This document shows positions 53,139 through 63,488 of a DNA stretch of 64,000 bases, piece by piece. Under the pieces are notes generated by a model that worked only from the letters and a program-made list of their open reading frames with translations, did no database searches and was not told the DNA's origin. Each line of letters starts with the position of its first letter. Position 1 is the stretch's first letter. Source of the DNA: an uncultured Phocaeicola sp. (lineage in GTDB: Bacteria > Bacteroidota > Bacteroidia > Bacteroidales > Bacteroidaceae). The stretch is from assembly GCA_948956705.1 (NCBI GenBank), contig CARCZS010000006.1, positions 1 to 64,000 of the forward strand, given 5' to 3'. The translations under genes and the position numbers were made by a program.

Positions 53139-54374
53139 ATGAAAAACAGTAAAATTTATCCTTGGGTTGTAGTAGGATTATTATGGGGTGTTGCCCTGTT
53201 GAATTACATGGACCGGCAAATGTTGTCCACAATGAGAGATGCCATGGCGGTGGATATCACCGAGCTTCAGTCAGCTGCCAATTTTGGGCGACTGATGGGA
53301 GTCTTTCTTTGGATATATGGCTGTATGAGCCCTATAGCCGGAATGGTGGGCGACCGCATGAACCGCAAATGGCTTATTGTTGGCAGTTTGTTTGTATGGT
53401 CGGCCGTCACTTATCTGATGGGAATCGCCGACACCTATAATGAAGTTTTTTTCCTTCGCGCCTTGATGGGAATCAGCGAAGCGCTCTATATTCCTGCCGG
53501 ATTGTCACTGATCGCCGACTATCACTCCGATAAGTCACGTTCATTAGCCATCGGTATTCACATGACCGGGCTCTACACCGGGCAGGCCATCGGAGGTTTC
53601 GGCGCTACAGTAGCCGCTGCTTTTTCCTGGCATACAACCTTTCATTGGTTCGGCATCGCCGGCATCGCATACGCCGTAATTTTGATGCTTTTTCTACATG
53701 AAAAGAAGGATAGAATACAAATTGAACAAATAAATTCACCTTCCGGTAAAGAAAAAAGCAATTTATTGAAGGGATTATCATTACTTTTCAGTAATATTGC
53801 ATTCTGGGTGATTCTGCTATATTTCGCAGCCCCCAGTTTACCGGGATGGGCAACCAAAAACTGGTTACCTACCTTGTTCGCCGAGAACCTGAATATACCG
53901 ATGTCACAAGCCGGCCCCATGTCGACTATCACCATCGCGCTATCCTCGTTCATTGGCGTAATTATTGGTGGAACCTTATCCGATAAGTGGGTGCAAAGAA
54001 ATATAAAAGGACGTGTGTACACGGGTGCCATCGGCTTGGGACTTACTATTCCATCCCTGCTTTTACTAGGGTTCGGACACAGTTTCGTAGCTGTTGTGGG
54101 AGCTGGATTATTATTCGGAATCGGTTATGGTATCTTCGATGCCAACAATATGCCGATTCTATGCCAGTTCGTATCATCCAAACACCGTGCTACCGCCTAT
54201 GGTATCATGAATATGACAGGCGTGTTTGCGGGAGCAGCCATTACCGAAGTCTTGGGAAAGTGGACAGACGGAGGTAAGTTGGGACTGGGATTTGCCATGT
54301 TGGCTATTATTGTGCTTATCGCACTGGTAGTACAATTGACATTCCTCCGTCCCAAAACGGATAATATGGAATAA
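53139..54374 (+). CDS. nanT: MFS transporter, probable sialic acid permease
   Basis: A 411-residue protein with 12 predicted helices. MFS signatures are GDRMNRKWLIVGSLFVW (loop 2-3) and SDKWVQRNIKGR (loop 8-9). The first helix carries NYMDRQMLSTM, as in the anion:cation symporter group. Position after the lyase and epimerase, as in B. fragilis nanLET, suggests Neu5Ac uptake across the inner membrane. Spacing to nanE is 18 bp. Confidence 0.85.
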   Translation: MKNSKIYPWVVVGLLWGVALLNYMDRQMLSTMRDAMAVDITELQSAANFGRLMGVFLWIYGCMSPIAGMVGDRMNRKWLIVGSLFVWSAVTYLMGIADTYNEVFFLRALMGISEALYIPAGLSLIADYHSDKSRSLAIGIHMTGLYTGQAIGGFGATVAAAFSWHTTFHWFGIAGIAYAVILMLFLHEKKDRIQIEQINSPSGKEKSNLLKGLSLLFSNIAFWVILLYFAAPSLPGWATKNWLPTLFAENLNIPMSQAGPMSTITIALSSFIGVIIGGTLSDKWVQRNIKGRVYTGAIGLGLTIPSLLLLGFGHSFVAVVGAGLLFGIGYGIFDANNMPILCQFVSSKHRATAYGIMNMTGVFAGAAITEVLGKWTDGGKLGLGFAMLAIIVLIALVVQLTFLRPKTDNME

Positions 54375-54419
54375 CCCGTATAGTTAACTTAACACTTAAA
54401 ACTTAAAAAAGAAAGAACC

Positions 54420-55211
54420 ATGAGAGTAATTATTGAATCTGATTACCAAGCGCTGTCACAATGGGCGGCAAACTATGTAGCTAGTAAAATCAATGCGGCA
54501 AATCCGACTCCTGAAAAACCTTTTGTTTTAGGTTGTCCCACAGGATCTTCACCGCTAGGCATGTACAAAGCGCTGATAGAACTGAACAAGCAGGGAAAAG
54601 TATCTTTCCAGAATGTCGTTACTTTCAATATGGACGAATATGTAGGCTTGCCTGAAGATCATCCAGAAAGCTACCATACATTTATGTGGAAAAACTTTTT
54701 TAACCATATTGATATAAAGAAAGAAAATGTACATATCCTGAACGGAAATGCCGAAGACCTGGAAGCAGAATGCGCCAACTACGAAAAACAAATAGCCGAA
54801 ATCGGAGGCATCGACCTGTTTATGGGAGGTATCGGTCCCGACGGACATATCGCATTCAACGAGCCGGGCTCATCTTTGTCTTCACGCACACGTATCAAAA
54901 CACTGACTACAGACACAATCATTGCAAACTCACGTTTCTTTGACAATGACGTGAACAAAGTACCTAAAACTGCGTTAACAGTAGGTGTAGGGACTGTCCT
55001 TTCAGCCAAAGAAGTTCTGATTATCTGCAACGGGCACAACAAAGCACGTGCTTTGCAACATGCCGTTGAAGGTGGTATTACACAAATGTGGACTATCAGC
55101 GCATTACAAATGCACCAGCATGGCATCATTGTTTGTGACGAAGCCGCTACAGACGAACTGAAAGTCGGTACCTACAAATATTTCAAAGACATCGAAAAAG
55201 CTAATTTGTAA
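54420..55211 (+). CDS. nagB: Glucosamine-6-phosphate deaminase
   Basis: Turns GlcN-6-P into fructose-6-P and ammonia. The 263-residue protein aligns residue for residue with the known enzyme around D72 (FNMDEYVGL), D141 and H143 ([14 protein letters not shown]) and E148, so it should be active. The substrate loop [14 protein letters not shown] is present. It is the fourth gene of the operon, 45 bp after the transporter and 3 bp before the fused deaminase-like gene. Confidence 0.95.
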   Translation: MRVIIESDYQALSQWAANYVASKINAANPTPEKPFVLGCPTGSSPLGMYKALIELNKQGKVSFQNVVTFNMDEYVGLPEDHPESYHTFMWKNFFNHIDIKKENVHILNGNAEDLEAECANYEKQIAEIGGIDLFMGGIGPDGHIAFNEPGSSLSSRTRIKTLTTDTIIANSRFFDNDVNKVPKTALTVGVGTVLSAKEVLIICNGHNKARALQHAVEGGITQMWTISALQMHQHGIIVCDEAATDELKVGTYKYFKDIEKANL

Positions 55212-55214
55212 TTT

Positions 55215-57203
55215 ATGAGAACAAACTTAAGTTCGCAGATTTCTCTGAACAGAGTATCTCCGAAATATTATAAACCCGAAAATGCGGTGGAACGTTCTGT
55301 CTTGACCCGCTGCGAAAAAGTGCCTACCGACATCTATGAAACGATGGAGGAAGGCGTGCAGCACATTGCCAACGAAATTACGGCAAAAATTCAGGAACGT
55401 CAGCGCGAAGGAAAGTTCTGCGTGATTGGGGCTGGAACCGGTGCTTCATTACGGCCGCTTTATGCCGAACTAGTCCGTAAACATAAAGATGAAGGACTAA
55501 GTTTCCGTAACGTAGTAATTTTCAATTTATATGAATATTACCCTTTGGCTTCCGAAGGGGCTGGAAGCAGTTTCTCACAGCTGAACGACTTATTCCTAAG
55601 CCAAATCGACATCGATAAACAAAATGTATTCACCATCGACGGAACGATTCCGCAGGAAGCTGTCATCGAATACTGCCGCCTGTACGAACAACGTATCCAG
55701 ACTTTTGGCGGTATAGACATCGTATTAATGGGCATTGGTCGTGAAGGCAATATTGCCATGAACGAGCCGGGATCAAGCTTGAGCTCCCCTACCCGACTGA
55801 TTTTGATTGACTCAACCTCGCGTGCTGAAGCTGCACACAACTTGGGAGTGGACAATCTCCCTCCCTGTTCCATCACGATGGGTGTGGCAACTATTATGGC
55901 TGCCCGCAAAATCTATTTGCTGGCATGGGGAGATGACAAAGCCGATATCATCAAGAAAGCGGTGGAAGACAAAGTGAGCGACACTCTGCCCGCTTCTTAT
56001 CTGCAAATGCATAACAATGCAAATGTCTGCATAGATCTGGCAGCGGCTTCTCACCTTACCCGTATCCAACGTCCGTGGCTGGTAACCAATTGCGAATGGA
56101 ACGACAAATTGATTCGCAGCGCTATTGTATGGTTGTGTATGCGTGTCAAAAAACCGATTCTGAAACTGACCAACAAAGATTACAATGAAAACGGACTGAG
56201 CGAACTGCTGGCACTCTACGGTTCTGCTTACAACGTAAATATCAAAATATTCAATGACTTGCAGCACACCATCACCGGATGGCCCGGCGGCAAGCCCAAT
56301 GCAGATGACACCTATCGCCCCGAACGGGCAAAACCATTCCCGAAACGCGTGGTAGTCTTCTCTCCGCACCCGGATGATGACGTAATCTCAATGGGTGGAA
56401 CTTTACGGCGTTTGGTTCAGCAAGGTCACGAAGTACACGTAGCATACGAAACTTCCGGAAACATTGCCGTAGGCGATGAAGAAGTAGTACGTTTCATGCA
56501 CTTCATCAACGGTTTCAACCAACTTTTTGATGAAAACTCCAACGAAACCATCAAAAACAAATACGCTGAAATCAAGAAATTCCTTGCCGCCAAGAAAGAA
56601 GGCGATATGGACAGCCGCGATATCCTGACCATTAAAGGACTGATCCGTCGTGGCGAGGCCCGTACTGCAAGTACTTACAATCAAATTCCATTGAACCGTG
56701 TCCACTTCCTCGACTTGCCGTTCTATGAAACAGGAAAAATCGAGAAGAACCCTATCAGTGAAGCCGATGTGGAAATCGTTTTACAGTTACTACGTGACGT
56801 AAAACCCCACCAAATTTATGTGGCCGGTGACCTTGCCGACCCGCACGGAACCCATCGTGTCTGCACAGACGCAGTGCTTGCCGCTATCGACATCGAAAAA
56901 GAAGCCGGTGCCGAATGGTTGAAAGATTGCCGCATCTGGATGTATCGTGGCGCATGGGCGGAATGGGAAATTGAAAACATTGAAATGGCCGTACCGTTCA
57001 GTCCGGAAGAATTGCGTGCTAAACGTAACTCCATCTTAAAGCATCAGTCTCAGATGGAAAGCGCACCGTTCCTGGGCAACGACGAACGTCTGTTCTGGCA
57101 AAGAAGTGAAGACCGCAACCGGGGTACCGCTGCTTTGTATGACCAACTTGGTTTGGCATGTTATGAAGCAATGGAGGCCTTCGTGGAATACGTACCCCTA
57201 TAA
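55215..57203 (+). CDS. NagB-like domain fused to a PIG-L/LmbE deacetylase, 662 aa
   Basis: The N-terminal part (about 30-280) has the NagB fold, but its key residues are altered: Y106 replaces the first Asp, E177 the second Asp and N179 the catalytic His, while E184 is kept. Deaminase activity is therefore doubtful. The C-terminal part (about 375-655) is a PIG-L/LmbE deacetylase with HPDDD at 385-389 and a later ADPHGTH-type metal site, so it probably removes N-acetyl from GlcNAc or its phosphate. That fits the step before NagB. Databases usually call it a deaminase. Confidence 0.85.
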   Translation: MRTNLSSQISLNRVSPKYYKPENAVERSVLTRCEKVPTDIYETMEEGVQHIANEITAKIQERQREGKFCVIGAGTGASLRPLYAELVRKHKDEGLSFRNVVIFNLYEYYPLASEGAGSSFSQLNDLFLSQIDIDKQNVFTIDGTIPQEAVIEYCRLYEQRIQTFGGIDIVLMGIGREGNIAMNEPGSSLSSPTRLILIDSTSRAEAAHNLGVDNLPPCSITMGVATIMAARKIYLLAWGDDKADIIKKAVEDKVSDTLPASYLQMHNNANVCIDLAAASHLTRIQRPWLVTNCEWNDKLIRSAIVWLCMRVKKPILKLTNKDYNENGLSELLALYGSAYNVNIKIFNDLQHTITGWPGGKPNADDTYRPERAKPFPKRVVVFSPHPDDDVISMGGTLRRLVQQGHEVHVAYETSGNIAVGDEEVVRFMHFINGFNQLFDENSNETIKNKYAEIKKFLAAKKEGDMDSRDILTIKGLIRRGEARTASTYNQIPLNRVHFLDLPFYETGKIEKNPISEADVEIVLQLLRDVKPHQIYVAGDLADPHGTHRVCTDAVLAAIDIEKEAGAEWLKDCRIWMYRGAWAEWEIENIEMAVPFSPEELRAKRNSILKHQSQMESAPFLGNDERLFWQRSEDRNRGTAALYDQLGLACYEAMEAFVEYVPL

Positions 57204-57256
57204 TTTAAGAAACAACCTAACCTAATTTTATACTAACCTTTAACCAAAAAACCGAA

Positions 57257-57296
57257 AATCCCCGATGGATGTGATATCCCTCGGGGATTATTTTTA
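57257..57296 (+). terminator. Terminator of the sialic acid operon
   Basis: AATCCCCGA (57257-57265) and TCGGGGATT (57281-57289) are perfect complements, followed by ATTTTTAG. It marks the end of the five-gene transcript. Confidence 0.85.
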
Positions 57297-57378
57297 GATT
57301 TCCATTTATTGCAAATGATATCCCATAGTCATCCTCACCACAGCTACCTGCTTCGAGCAACACACCCCAAACTACATC

Positions 57379-58143
57379 TCATAATTCATTAATCCCATAG
57401 CCAAACAAAGCAAAATCCCCCAGACAAGGATCTTCGGGAAAAACCTCAGCCAAAGCCGCAGTAATAGTTCTTGCATTATTCAGCGTATAAGATTTACTTC
57501 GGGTCAGCTCCAATCTGAAAGCCATCTCACTGACATGTGTATCCAAAGGGATAATCAACTCACATGGAGAGAAATTCCTCCAGATTCCAAAATCCACTTC
57601 CGAATCGCGACGGATCATCCAGCGCAGAAACATATTCAATTTCTTTTGCGGCGCCTTATCCGACACTCCAAACAAACGACAAAGACGTTGCATCGGAGTT
57701 CCATCCGTTTCGCAAAGAAGAGCATTCTCCATACTCTCATACCTATCATATATAGTATACAGCCAATGAAACAATTGTGCCATTCTATTTTTTGAAACCG
57801 TCCGATAGAACGACTCCTCACCACAGAAATCAATTTTCCAGTTCCCGGACAACACATACTGCAAAGGCTGCCGGTTCATTATGGAATCCAGCCGTTCTGC
57901 CGCCTTCAGTATTTGAGGGCGGGCTCCGAAACTAAGAAAAGCAGTCAGAAAAGCACTGATTTCAATATCCGCTTTGAAATGATAGCGATGCGGGAACTGT
58001 ACCGGATCAGAAGAAATAAAATCAGAGTTATGATACCGGTCAGCATATTTCCGCAAAAAATCAGCTACCGCCATCCGGCTCTCATGAGTTTGCCGTTCTG
58101 TAATATAAGACATGAATCGCTCTTGTTCGTTCTTTCGGGTCAT
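57379..58143 (-). CDS. TIGR02757-family protein
   Basis: The start chosen is MTRKNEQERFMSYITERQTH at 58143, because a -7 box (TACCTTTG, 58176 down to 58169) lies upstream and a longer start would overlap the AraC-type gene. The blocks FLTAFLSFGARPQILKAAER, FLRWMIRRDSEVDFGIW and IIPLDTHVSEMAFRLEL are those of the TIGR02757 family. The family has a glycosylase-like helical fold, but its function is unknown. Length 254 residues. Confidence 0.75.
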   Translation of the reverse strand: MTRKNEQERFMSYITERQTHESRMAVADFLRKYADRYHNSDFISSDPVQFPHRYHFKADIEISAFLTAFLSFGARPQILKAAERLDSIMNRQPLQYVLSGNWKIDFCGEESFYRTVSKNRMAQLFHWLYTIYDRYESMENALLCETDGTPMQRLCRLFGVSDKAPQKKLNMFLRWMIRRDSEVDFGIWRNFSPCELIIPLDTHVSEMAFRLELTRSKSYTLNNARTITAALAEVFPEDPCLGDFALFGYGINEL

Positions 58144-58208
58144 AAATAAAACGTTTATGATTTGTACACAAAGGTATATTAAAATAAAATAGATTGCATT
58201 TTCTGAAA

Positions 58209-59099
58209 TCAAATTCCATCCTTAATCCTCAACTTGCCTTTTCTATATTCTTTAGGTGAAATCCCCACATATTGCTTAAAATACTTTCCAAAGAAAGACT
58301 GCGTAGGGAAATTCAATTGGTCTGCAATCTCCTTGATACTCAGATCCGATCCTTCAAGCAACTGTTTTGCCTCGGTAATCACCATTTGCACAATCCATTG
58401 CAAAGCACTATTTCCCGACTTCTCTTTAATGATGGTGGAAAAATAACGTGGAGTAATATGCTGCATCCTCGCATAATAAGCAACATCACGCTCCTTTCTA
58501 TACAAACGGAAAAGAGCCAGCATGAAATTCTGAAAAATCACATCCTTCTTGTTCTGCGGCAAGGGCTGCATGGGTTGGTTGGCAAAATACATATTCAATA
58601 TCTCATAGCAGAAAGTCTGCCCCATCGACTTGATCAGTTCCAAAGTCAGGCGTTGTTGCTGCAAATTCACCTCTTGCACATCCTCCGCCTCTATCCTCTC
58701 CCGCAAATTATCCAACAGATACTCCAAATGAGCACGTTGCTTATCCGAAAGTGATATACAAGGATGCTTCCGCATAAAAAGCTGGTTTTCCACATTGATC
58801 ACCCTATTGACGATAGGAATGATATAATCTAAATCCACTTCAACCATAACCCCTTCCGCATCCTCACTCTTATGAAGCAGATGCACCAAGGTAGAAGCCA
58901 TGTAAATATACACATCACCGGGATTTATCTGAAAATGCTTATCTTCCAGTGAAACCTCCACATTTCCTTTCCGGCAAAAGAAAAGGCCACATTTATTAAA
59001 TGTCGAAATAATCTGTCCGTCTTTAAAGGCATACAGTTCACTATCCGAAAGAAATCTAAAGAGAAAAGGCATCTGTTGTCTGTCCATCAATCTATACAT
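58209..59099 (-). CDS. AraC-family transcriptional regulator
   Basis: The N-terminal cupin-like sensor (about 20-110, FFCRKGNVEVSLEDKHFQI, NPGDVYIYMAST) is joined to two C-terminal helix-turn-helix motifs (about 195-290, LLEGSDLSIKEIADQLNFP, SFFGKYFKQYVGISPKEYR). The total is 296 residues. It is divergent from the RND efflux operon and the likely regulator of it. The gap 59100-59263 should hold both promoters. Confidence 0.9.
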   Translation of the reverse strand: MYRLMDRQQMPFLFRFLSDSELYAFKDGQIISTFNKCGLFFCRKGNVEVSLEDKHFQINPGDVYIYMASTLVHLLHKSEDAEGVMVEVDLDYIIPIVNRVINVENQLFMRKHPCISLSDKQRAHLEYLLDNLRERIEAEDVQEVNLQQQRLTLELIKSMGQTFCYEILNMYFANQPMQPLPQNKKDVIFQNFMLALFRLYRKERDVAYYARMQHITPRYFSTIIKEKSGNSALQWIVQMVITEAKQLLEGSDLSIKEIADQLNFPTQSFFGKYFKQYVGISPKEYRKGKLRIKDGI

Positions 59100-59220
59100 T
59101 CTTTAATTTACTGCAAAATAAATACAAATCGTAAACTTTCCAGCTACATAACAACCCAAAAATATACAAATCGGACAATTTATCATTCATATCAACCTTT
59201 TCTATCCTCTTGCTTCGGAA

Positions 59221-59228
59221 TAACTTTG
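59221..59228 (+). promoter_or_regulatory. -7 box of the RND efflux operon
   Basis: TAACTTTG fits TAnnTTTG and lies 35 bp before the chosen start of the fusion protein. No good -33 TTG is at the right distance, which is consistent with dependence on an activator such as the divergent AraC-type protein. Confidence 0.5.
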
Positions 59229-59263
59229 TATCAGAAAACTAATTGCACGAAAATCATAGTAGT

Positions 59264-60331
59264 ATGAAACGAATTTATCTTATTCTAACAGGTATTTCCT
59301 TGATCTTACTAAGTTCCTGCGCACAACGTGCCCAGGAAGCCAAAGGTCATCAGACAGTAAAAATAGACACAGTTGTTTCTGCCGACAAACAAACGTTCCT
59401 GCAATTTCCGGGAAAGGTAAAAGCCGCACAAGATATCAGCCTTGCCTTCCGGGTAAGCGGAACCATCAGCAAAATACATGTAAAAGACGGCGCCCGTGTA
59501 CAAGAGGGACAATTACTGGCCGAACTGGACCCCACCGACTATCAAGTACAACTGGATGCTACTGAAGCAGAATACCAGCAAATAAAAGCGGAAGCAGAAA
59601 GGGTCATGGCTCTTTACAAAGACAACGGAACCACCCCCAACGCCAATGACAAAGCCGTATACGGGCTCAAGCAAATCACCGCCAAGTACAAACACCATAA
59701 AGATCAGTTGGCTTACACCCGGCTCTATGCTCCTTTCAACGGGTATGTCCAGAAACGCCTGTTCGAAGCTCACGAAACCATCGGAGCCGGAATGCCCGTC
59801 ATTGCCATGATCAGCGGCGGAACCCCCGAAGTGGAAATAAATCTGCCTGCGGCCGAATATATCCGCCGGGAGCAGTTCGACAATTATCACTGCACATTTG
59901 ATATCTATCCGGGCGAAACCTACCCGCTGAAACTAATCAGTGTCACCCCGAAAGCCAACGCAAACCAACTATACACCATGCGCCTGCAAGTAGTACCCGG
60001 CACACGGGCTATCCCTTCTCCCGGCATGAACACCATGGTAACCATCCTTTGCCGTACAGAGCAGGAGAATACTCTTTCTGTCCCTACCGGCGCCATCCTG
60101 CAAAAAGAAGGCAAAGCGTATGTGTTCGTCTTTCATCCATCCAGCAATACCGTACACAGACAGGAAGTATCCATACTGCGTTTGTTGAACAACGGACACA
60201 GTCTCATCACTTCCAGACAACTGCAACCGGGAGAGCAGATTGTATCCTCGGGCGTACACCACATTGAGGATGGAGAAATTGTAAAACCTTTGTCACCGGT
60301 CACTAACACAAATATAGGAGGATTATTATAA
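59264..60331 (+). CDS. RND efflux periplasmic adaptor (membrane fusion protein)
   Basis: The start is placed at MKRIYLILTGISLILLSSC, a lipoprotein signal with the lipobox cysteine; an upstream ATG at 59243 would add seven residues. The lipoyl/hairpin region shows VSGTISKIHVKDGARVQEGQ and ATEAEYQQIKAEAERVM (coiled coil), and the barrel part APFNGYVQKRLFEAHETIG. About 355 residues, the HlyD/AcrA family. Its stop overlaps the start of the RND gene by one base. Confidence 0.92.
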   Translation: MKRIYLILTGISLILLSSCAQRAQEAKGHQTVKIDTVVSADKQTFLQFPGKVKAAQDISLAFRVSGTISKIHVKDGARVQEGQLLAELDPTDYQVQLDATEAEYQQIKAEAERVMALYKDNGTTPNANDKAVYGLKQITAKYKHHKDQLAYTRLYAPFNGYVQKRLFEAHETIGAGMPVIAMISGGTPEVEINLPAAEYIRREQFDNYHCTFDIYPGETYPLKLISVTPKANANQLYTMRLQVVPGTRAIPSPGMNTMVTILCRTEQENTLSVPTGAILQKEGKAYVFVFHPSSNTVHRQEVSILRLLNNGHSLITSRQLQPGEQIVSSGVHHIEDGEIVKPLSPVTNTNIGGLL

Positions 60332-63300
60332 TGGACATCAGTAAATGGGCATTCCGGAACAGGAATCTGATTTATTTCCTGATAGCGGTTCTGCTGCTCG
60401 GCGGAGCCTATTCCTGCTATCAGATGAGCAAATTGGAAGACCCCGAAATAAAAGTGAAGCTTGCCATGGTAGTCACCACCTATCCGGGTGCTTCCGCGCA
60501 CCAGGTAGAACTGGAAGTAACGGATGTGCTTGAAAAGAACATCCGCACCATGGGCAACATTGACAATATAGAAAGTTATTCATACAACGACCTGTCCCTG
60601 ATACAGATAGAACTGCTGAGCACCGTGCCGGACGATGACGTGGAACAATGCTGGGACATGCTGCGCCGCAAAGTAAGCGACGCCCGCGCCCTGTTGCCCG
60701 AAGGAGCCACCACCCCGATAGTCAAAGATGACTTCGGAAATGTATATGGCATGTTCTATGCCCTGACAGGTGACGGACTGTCCGACCGTGAACTGTCCGA
60801 CTATGCCGAACTGGTAAAACGGGAAGTGAACGAACTGGAAGGGGTAGACCGTGTGGAACTCTACGGCAAACGTTCCGAATGCATCAATATCTCCCTGTTG
60901 CAAGACCGTATGGCAAACCTCGGTGTTAAACCTGCAGAAGTACTGGCAACCTTGAACGGCCAGAACAAAACCACCTATACAGGATATTATGAAAATGGTG
61001 AAAACCGTATCCGCGTCACAGTAAACGACAAATTCAAAACCGTAGAAGATATCGGAAAAATGCTGATTCAAGGACACGATGACGACCAGCTTCGCCTGAG
61101 TGACATCGCCCGTATAGAGAAAGCCTACGAGAACCCCACACGCAATGAAATGTTCTATGACCATGAACGCGCTCTCGGTATACTCATCGCTGCCTCCAGT
61201 GGTTCGGACATTATAAAAGTAGGCCATGCCGTAGAAAGCAAGTTGGAAGAACTCAAAGCCGAACGTCTGCCCGCAGGAGTGGAATGCCACAAAATCTTCT
61301 ATCAGCCCGAACGGGTAGGCAGCTCTTTGGGAACCTTTGTCATCAACCTGATAGAATCCGTCATCATCGTAGTACTGATACTGATGATAGCAATGGGGTT
61401 CAAGAGCGGCCTTATCATAGGTATCAGCCTGGTCATCACCGTATTCGGTTCTTTTCTGTTCCTTTATTCGGCAGGCGGAACCATGCAGCGCGTATCATTG
61501 GCTGCTTTTGTACTGGCAATGGGAATGTTGGTAGACAACGCCATCGTCATCATAGACGGCATACTGGTAGACTTGAAAGCCGGCAAAAACCGGATGGAAG
61601 CCATGACCGCCATCGGAAGACAGACAGCCATGCCTCTTCTGGGCGCGACACTGATAGCCATTATCGCCTTTCTACCCATCTACATGTCCCCCGACACCGC
61701 AGGCGTCTACACGCGCGACCTTTTCATCGTACTTGCCGTTTCCCTGTTGCTAAGCTGGATATTGGCACTGATCCATGTACCACTGATGGCCGACCGCCGG
61801 CTGCATCCTGCCATAGATACTGACAGTACCGGAAAGCGAGTATACAAAGGTAAAATCTATGCCACCCTCCGTTCGGCACTGCGGTTCGGTCTGGCCCACC
61901 GGTGGAGTTTTGTATTTGCCATGACCGGTCTGTTGCTGCTTTCCGTTTTCGGCTACCAATATATGCGTCAGGGCTTTTTCCCCGACATGGTTTACGACCA
62001 GCTTTATATGGAATACAAACTTCCGGAAGGGAATAACTATACACGTGTGGTTCGAGATTTGGAAGAAATAGAAACCTATCTGAAAGGACGGGAGGAAATA
62101 ACCCACGTCACTACCTCCATAGGCGGTACGCCCGGACGCTATAATCTGGTACGGAGCATTGCCAACCCCTCACTTTCGTACGGCGAACTGATTATCGACT
62201 TCACCTCACCGGAAACCTTGGTAGAACATATAGACGAAATCCAAGCTTACCTCTCCCAAGCCTATCCGGACGCATACATCAAATTGAAAAGATATAATCT
62301 GATGTTCAAGAAATATCCCATAGAGGCGCAATTTCTGGGTCCCGACCCTGCCATCCTGCACCAACTGGCCGACAGCGCCCGCGCCATCATGGAAAGGACT
62401 CCGGAAGTCTGCCTCATCACCACCGACTGGGAACCTCAAGTACCCGTACTGACCATCGAATACGACCAGCCGTCTGCCCGTGCCCTCGGCCTGAGCCGTA
62501 ATGATGTCAGCCTTTCCCTGCTCACAGCCACCGGAGGCATTCCTATCGGCTCTTTCTACGAAGGTATCCACAAAAACAACATCTACCTGAAATGCCTCGA
62601 CGAGAAAGGAGAACCGATAGAGGACCTGGGCAACGCACAAGTCTTCTCGTCTCTGCCTTCCCTGAACGGACTGTTGAACGAGGAAACCATGGTGAAGCTG
62701 AAAGCCGGCACACTTTCGAAAGAAGATTTGGTGGAAAGCATCATGGGAAGCACACCGCTGAAACAAATCAGCAAAGAGATTGATATCCGGTGGGAAGATC
62801 CGGTAGTTCCCCGTTACAACGGGCAGAGAAGCCAGCGGGCACAATGTTCGCCCGCACCCGGCATTGAAACGGAAAAAGCACGTCTTGCCATCGCGGAACA
62901 GATAGAAAACATACCATTACCCGAAGGTTATTCACTGGTATGGCAAGGAGAAAAGATAGCCAGCGACCAGTCCATGAAGTACCTGTTCCAAAATTTCCCG
63001 TTAGCCATCATTCTGATGATTGCCATCCTCATCATGCTGTTCAAAGATTATCGCAAACCCATCATCATCTTCTGCTGTATTCCGATGATATTTGTAGGGG
63101 TGGTAGCGGTCATGCTGCTCACAGGAAAAGTCTTCAATTTCGTGGCTATTGTAGGCACATTGGGATTGATCGGCATGCTGATTAAAAACGGTATTGTGCT
63201 GATGGATGAAATCACCCTTCAGATCAATGAAGGAGTAGAACCGATCACCGCACTGATAGACAGTTCCCAAAGCCGTCTCCGCCCGGTCATGATGGCCTCG

Positions 63301-63456
63301 CTGACAACGATTCTGGGTATGATTCCCTTGCTGTCCGATGCCATGTTCGGTTCCTTGGCGGCAGCTATCATGGGTGGATTGCTGTGCAGCACACTGATCA
63401 CGCTGCTCTTTATCCCTATATTATATGCCTTGTTCTTCAAGATAAAAAACAATTGA
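60331..63456 (+). CDS. RND-family inner-membrane efflux transporter
   Basis: A proton-driven pump of 1041 residues with twelve helices and two large periplasmic loops. Helix 4 region signature: FVLAMGMLVDNAIVIIDGIL, with the essential Asp. The second half has LIGMLIKNGIVLMDEI and SLTTILGMIPL. The substrate cannot be told. It belongs to the HAE/AcrB-like group and acts with the adaptor upstream and the TolC-like protein downstream. Confidence 0.94.
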   Translation: MDISKWAFRNRNLIYFLIAVLLLGGAYSCYQMSKLEDPEIKVKLAMVVTTYPGASAHQVELEVTDVLEKNIRTMGNIDNIESYSYNDLSLIQIELLSTVPDDDVEQCWDMLRRKVSDARALLPEGATTPIVKDDFGNVYGMFYALTGDGLSDRELSDYAELVKREVNELEGVDRVELYGKRSECINISLLQDRMANLGVKPAEVLATLNGQNKTTYTGYYENGENRIRVTVNDKFKTVEDIGKMLIQGHDDDQLRLSDIARIEKAYENPTRNEMFYDHERALGILIAASSGSDIIKVGHAVESKLEELKAERLPAGVECHKIFYQPERVGSSLGTFVINLIESVIIVVLILMIAMGFKSGLIIGISLVITVFGSFLFLYSAGGTMQRVSLAAFVLAMGMLVDNAIVIIDGILVDLKAGKNRMEAMTAIGRQTAMPLLGATLIAIIAFLPIYMSPDTAGVYTRDLFIVLAVSLLLSWILALIHVPLMADRRLHPAIDTDSTGKRVYKGKIYATLRSALRFGLAHRWSFVFAMTGLLLLSVFGYQYMRQGFFPDMVYDQLYMEYKLPEGNNYTRVVRDLEEIETYLKGREEITHVTTSIGGTPGRYNLVRSIANPSLSYGELIIDFTSPETLVEHIDEIQAYLSQAYPDAYIKLKRYNLMFKKYPIEAQFLGPDPAILHQLADSARAIMERTPEVCLITTDWEPQVPVLTIEYDQPSARALGLSRNDVSLSLLTATGGIPIGSFYEGIHKNNIYLKCLDEKGEPIEDLGNAQVFSSLPSLNGLLNEETMVKLKAGTLSKEDLVESIMGSTPLKQISKEIDIRWEDPVVPRYNGQRSQRAQCSPAPGIETEKARLAIAEQIENIPLPEGYSLVWQGEKIASDQSMKYLFQNFPLAIILMIAILIMLFKDYRKPIIIFCCIPMIFVGVVAVMLLTGKVFNFVAIVGTLGLIGMLIKNGIVLMDEITLQINEGVEPITALIDSSQSRLRPVMMASLTTILGMIPLLSDAMFGSLAAAIMGGLLCSTLITLLFIPILYALFFKIKNN

Positions 63457-63488
63457 TTCATTTCACTGACATACAAAACCGAGAATAA

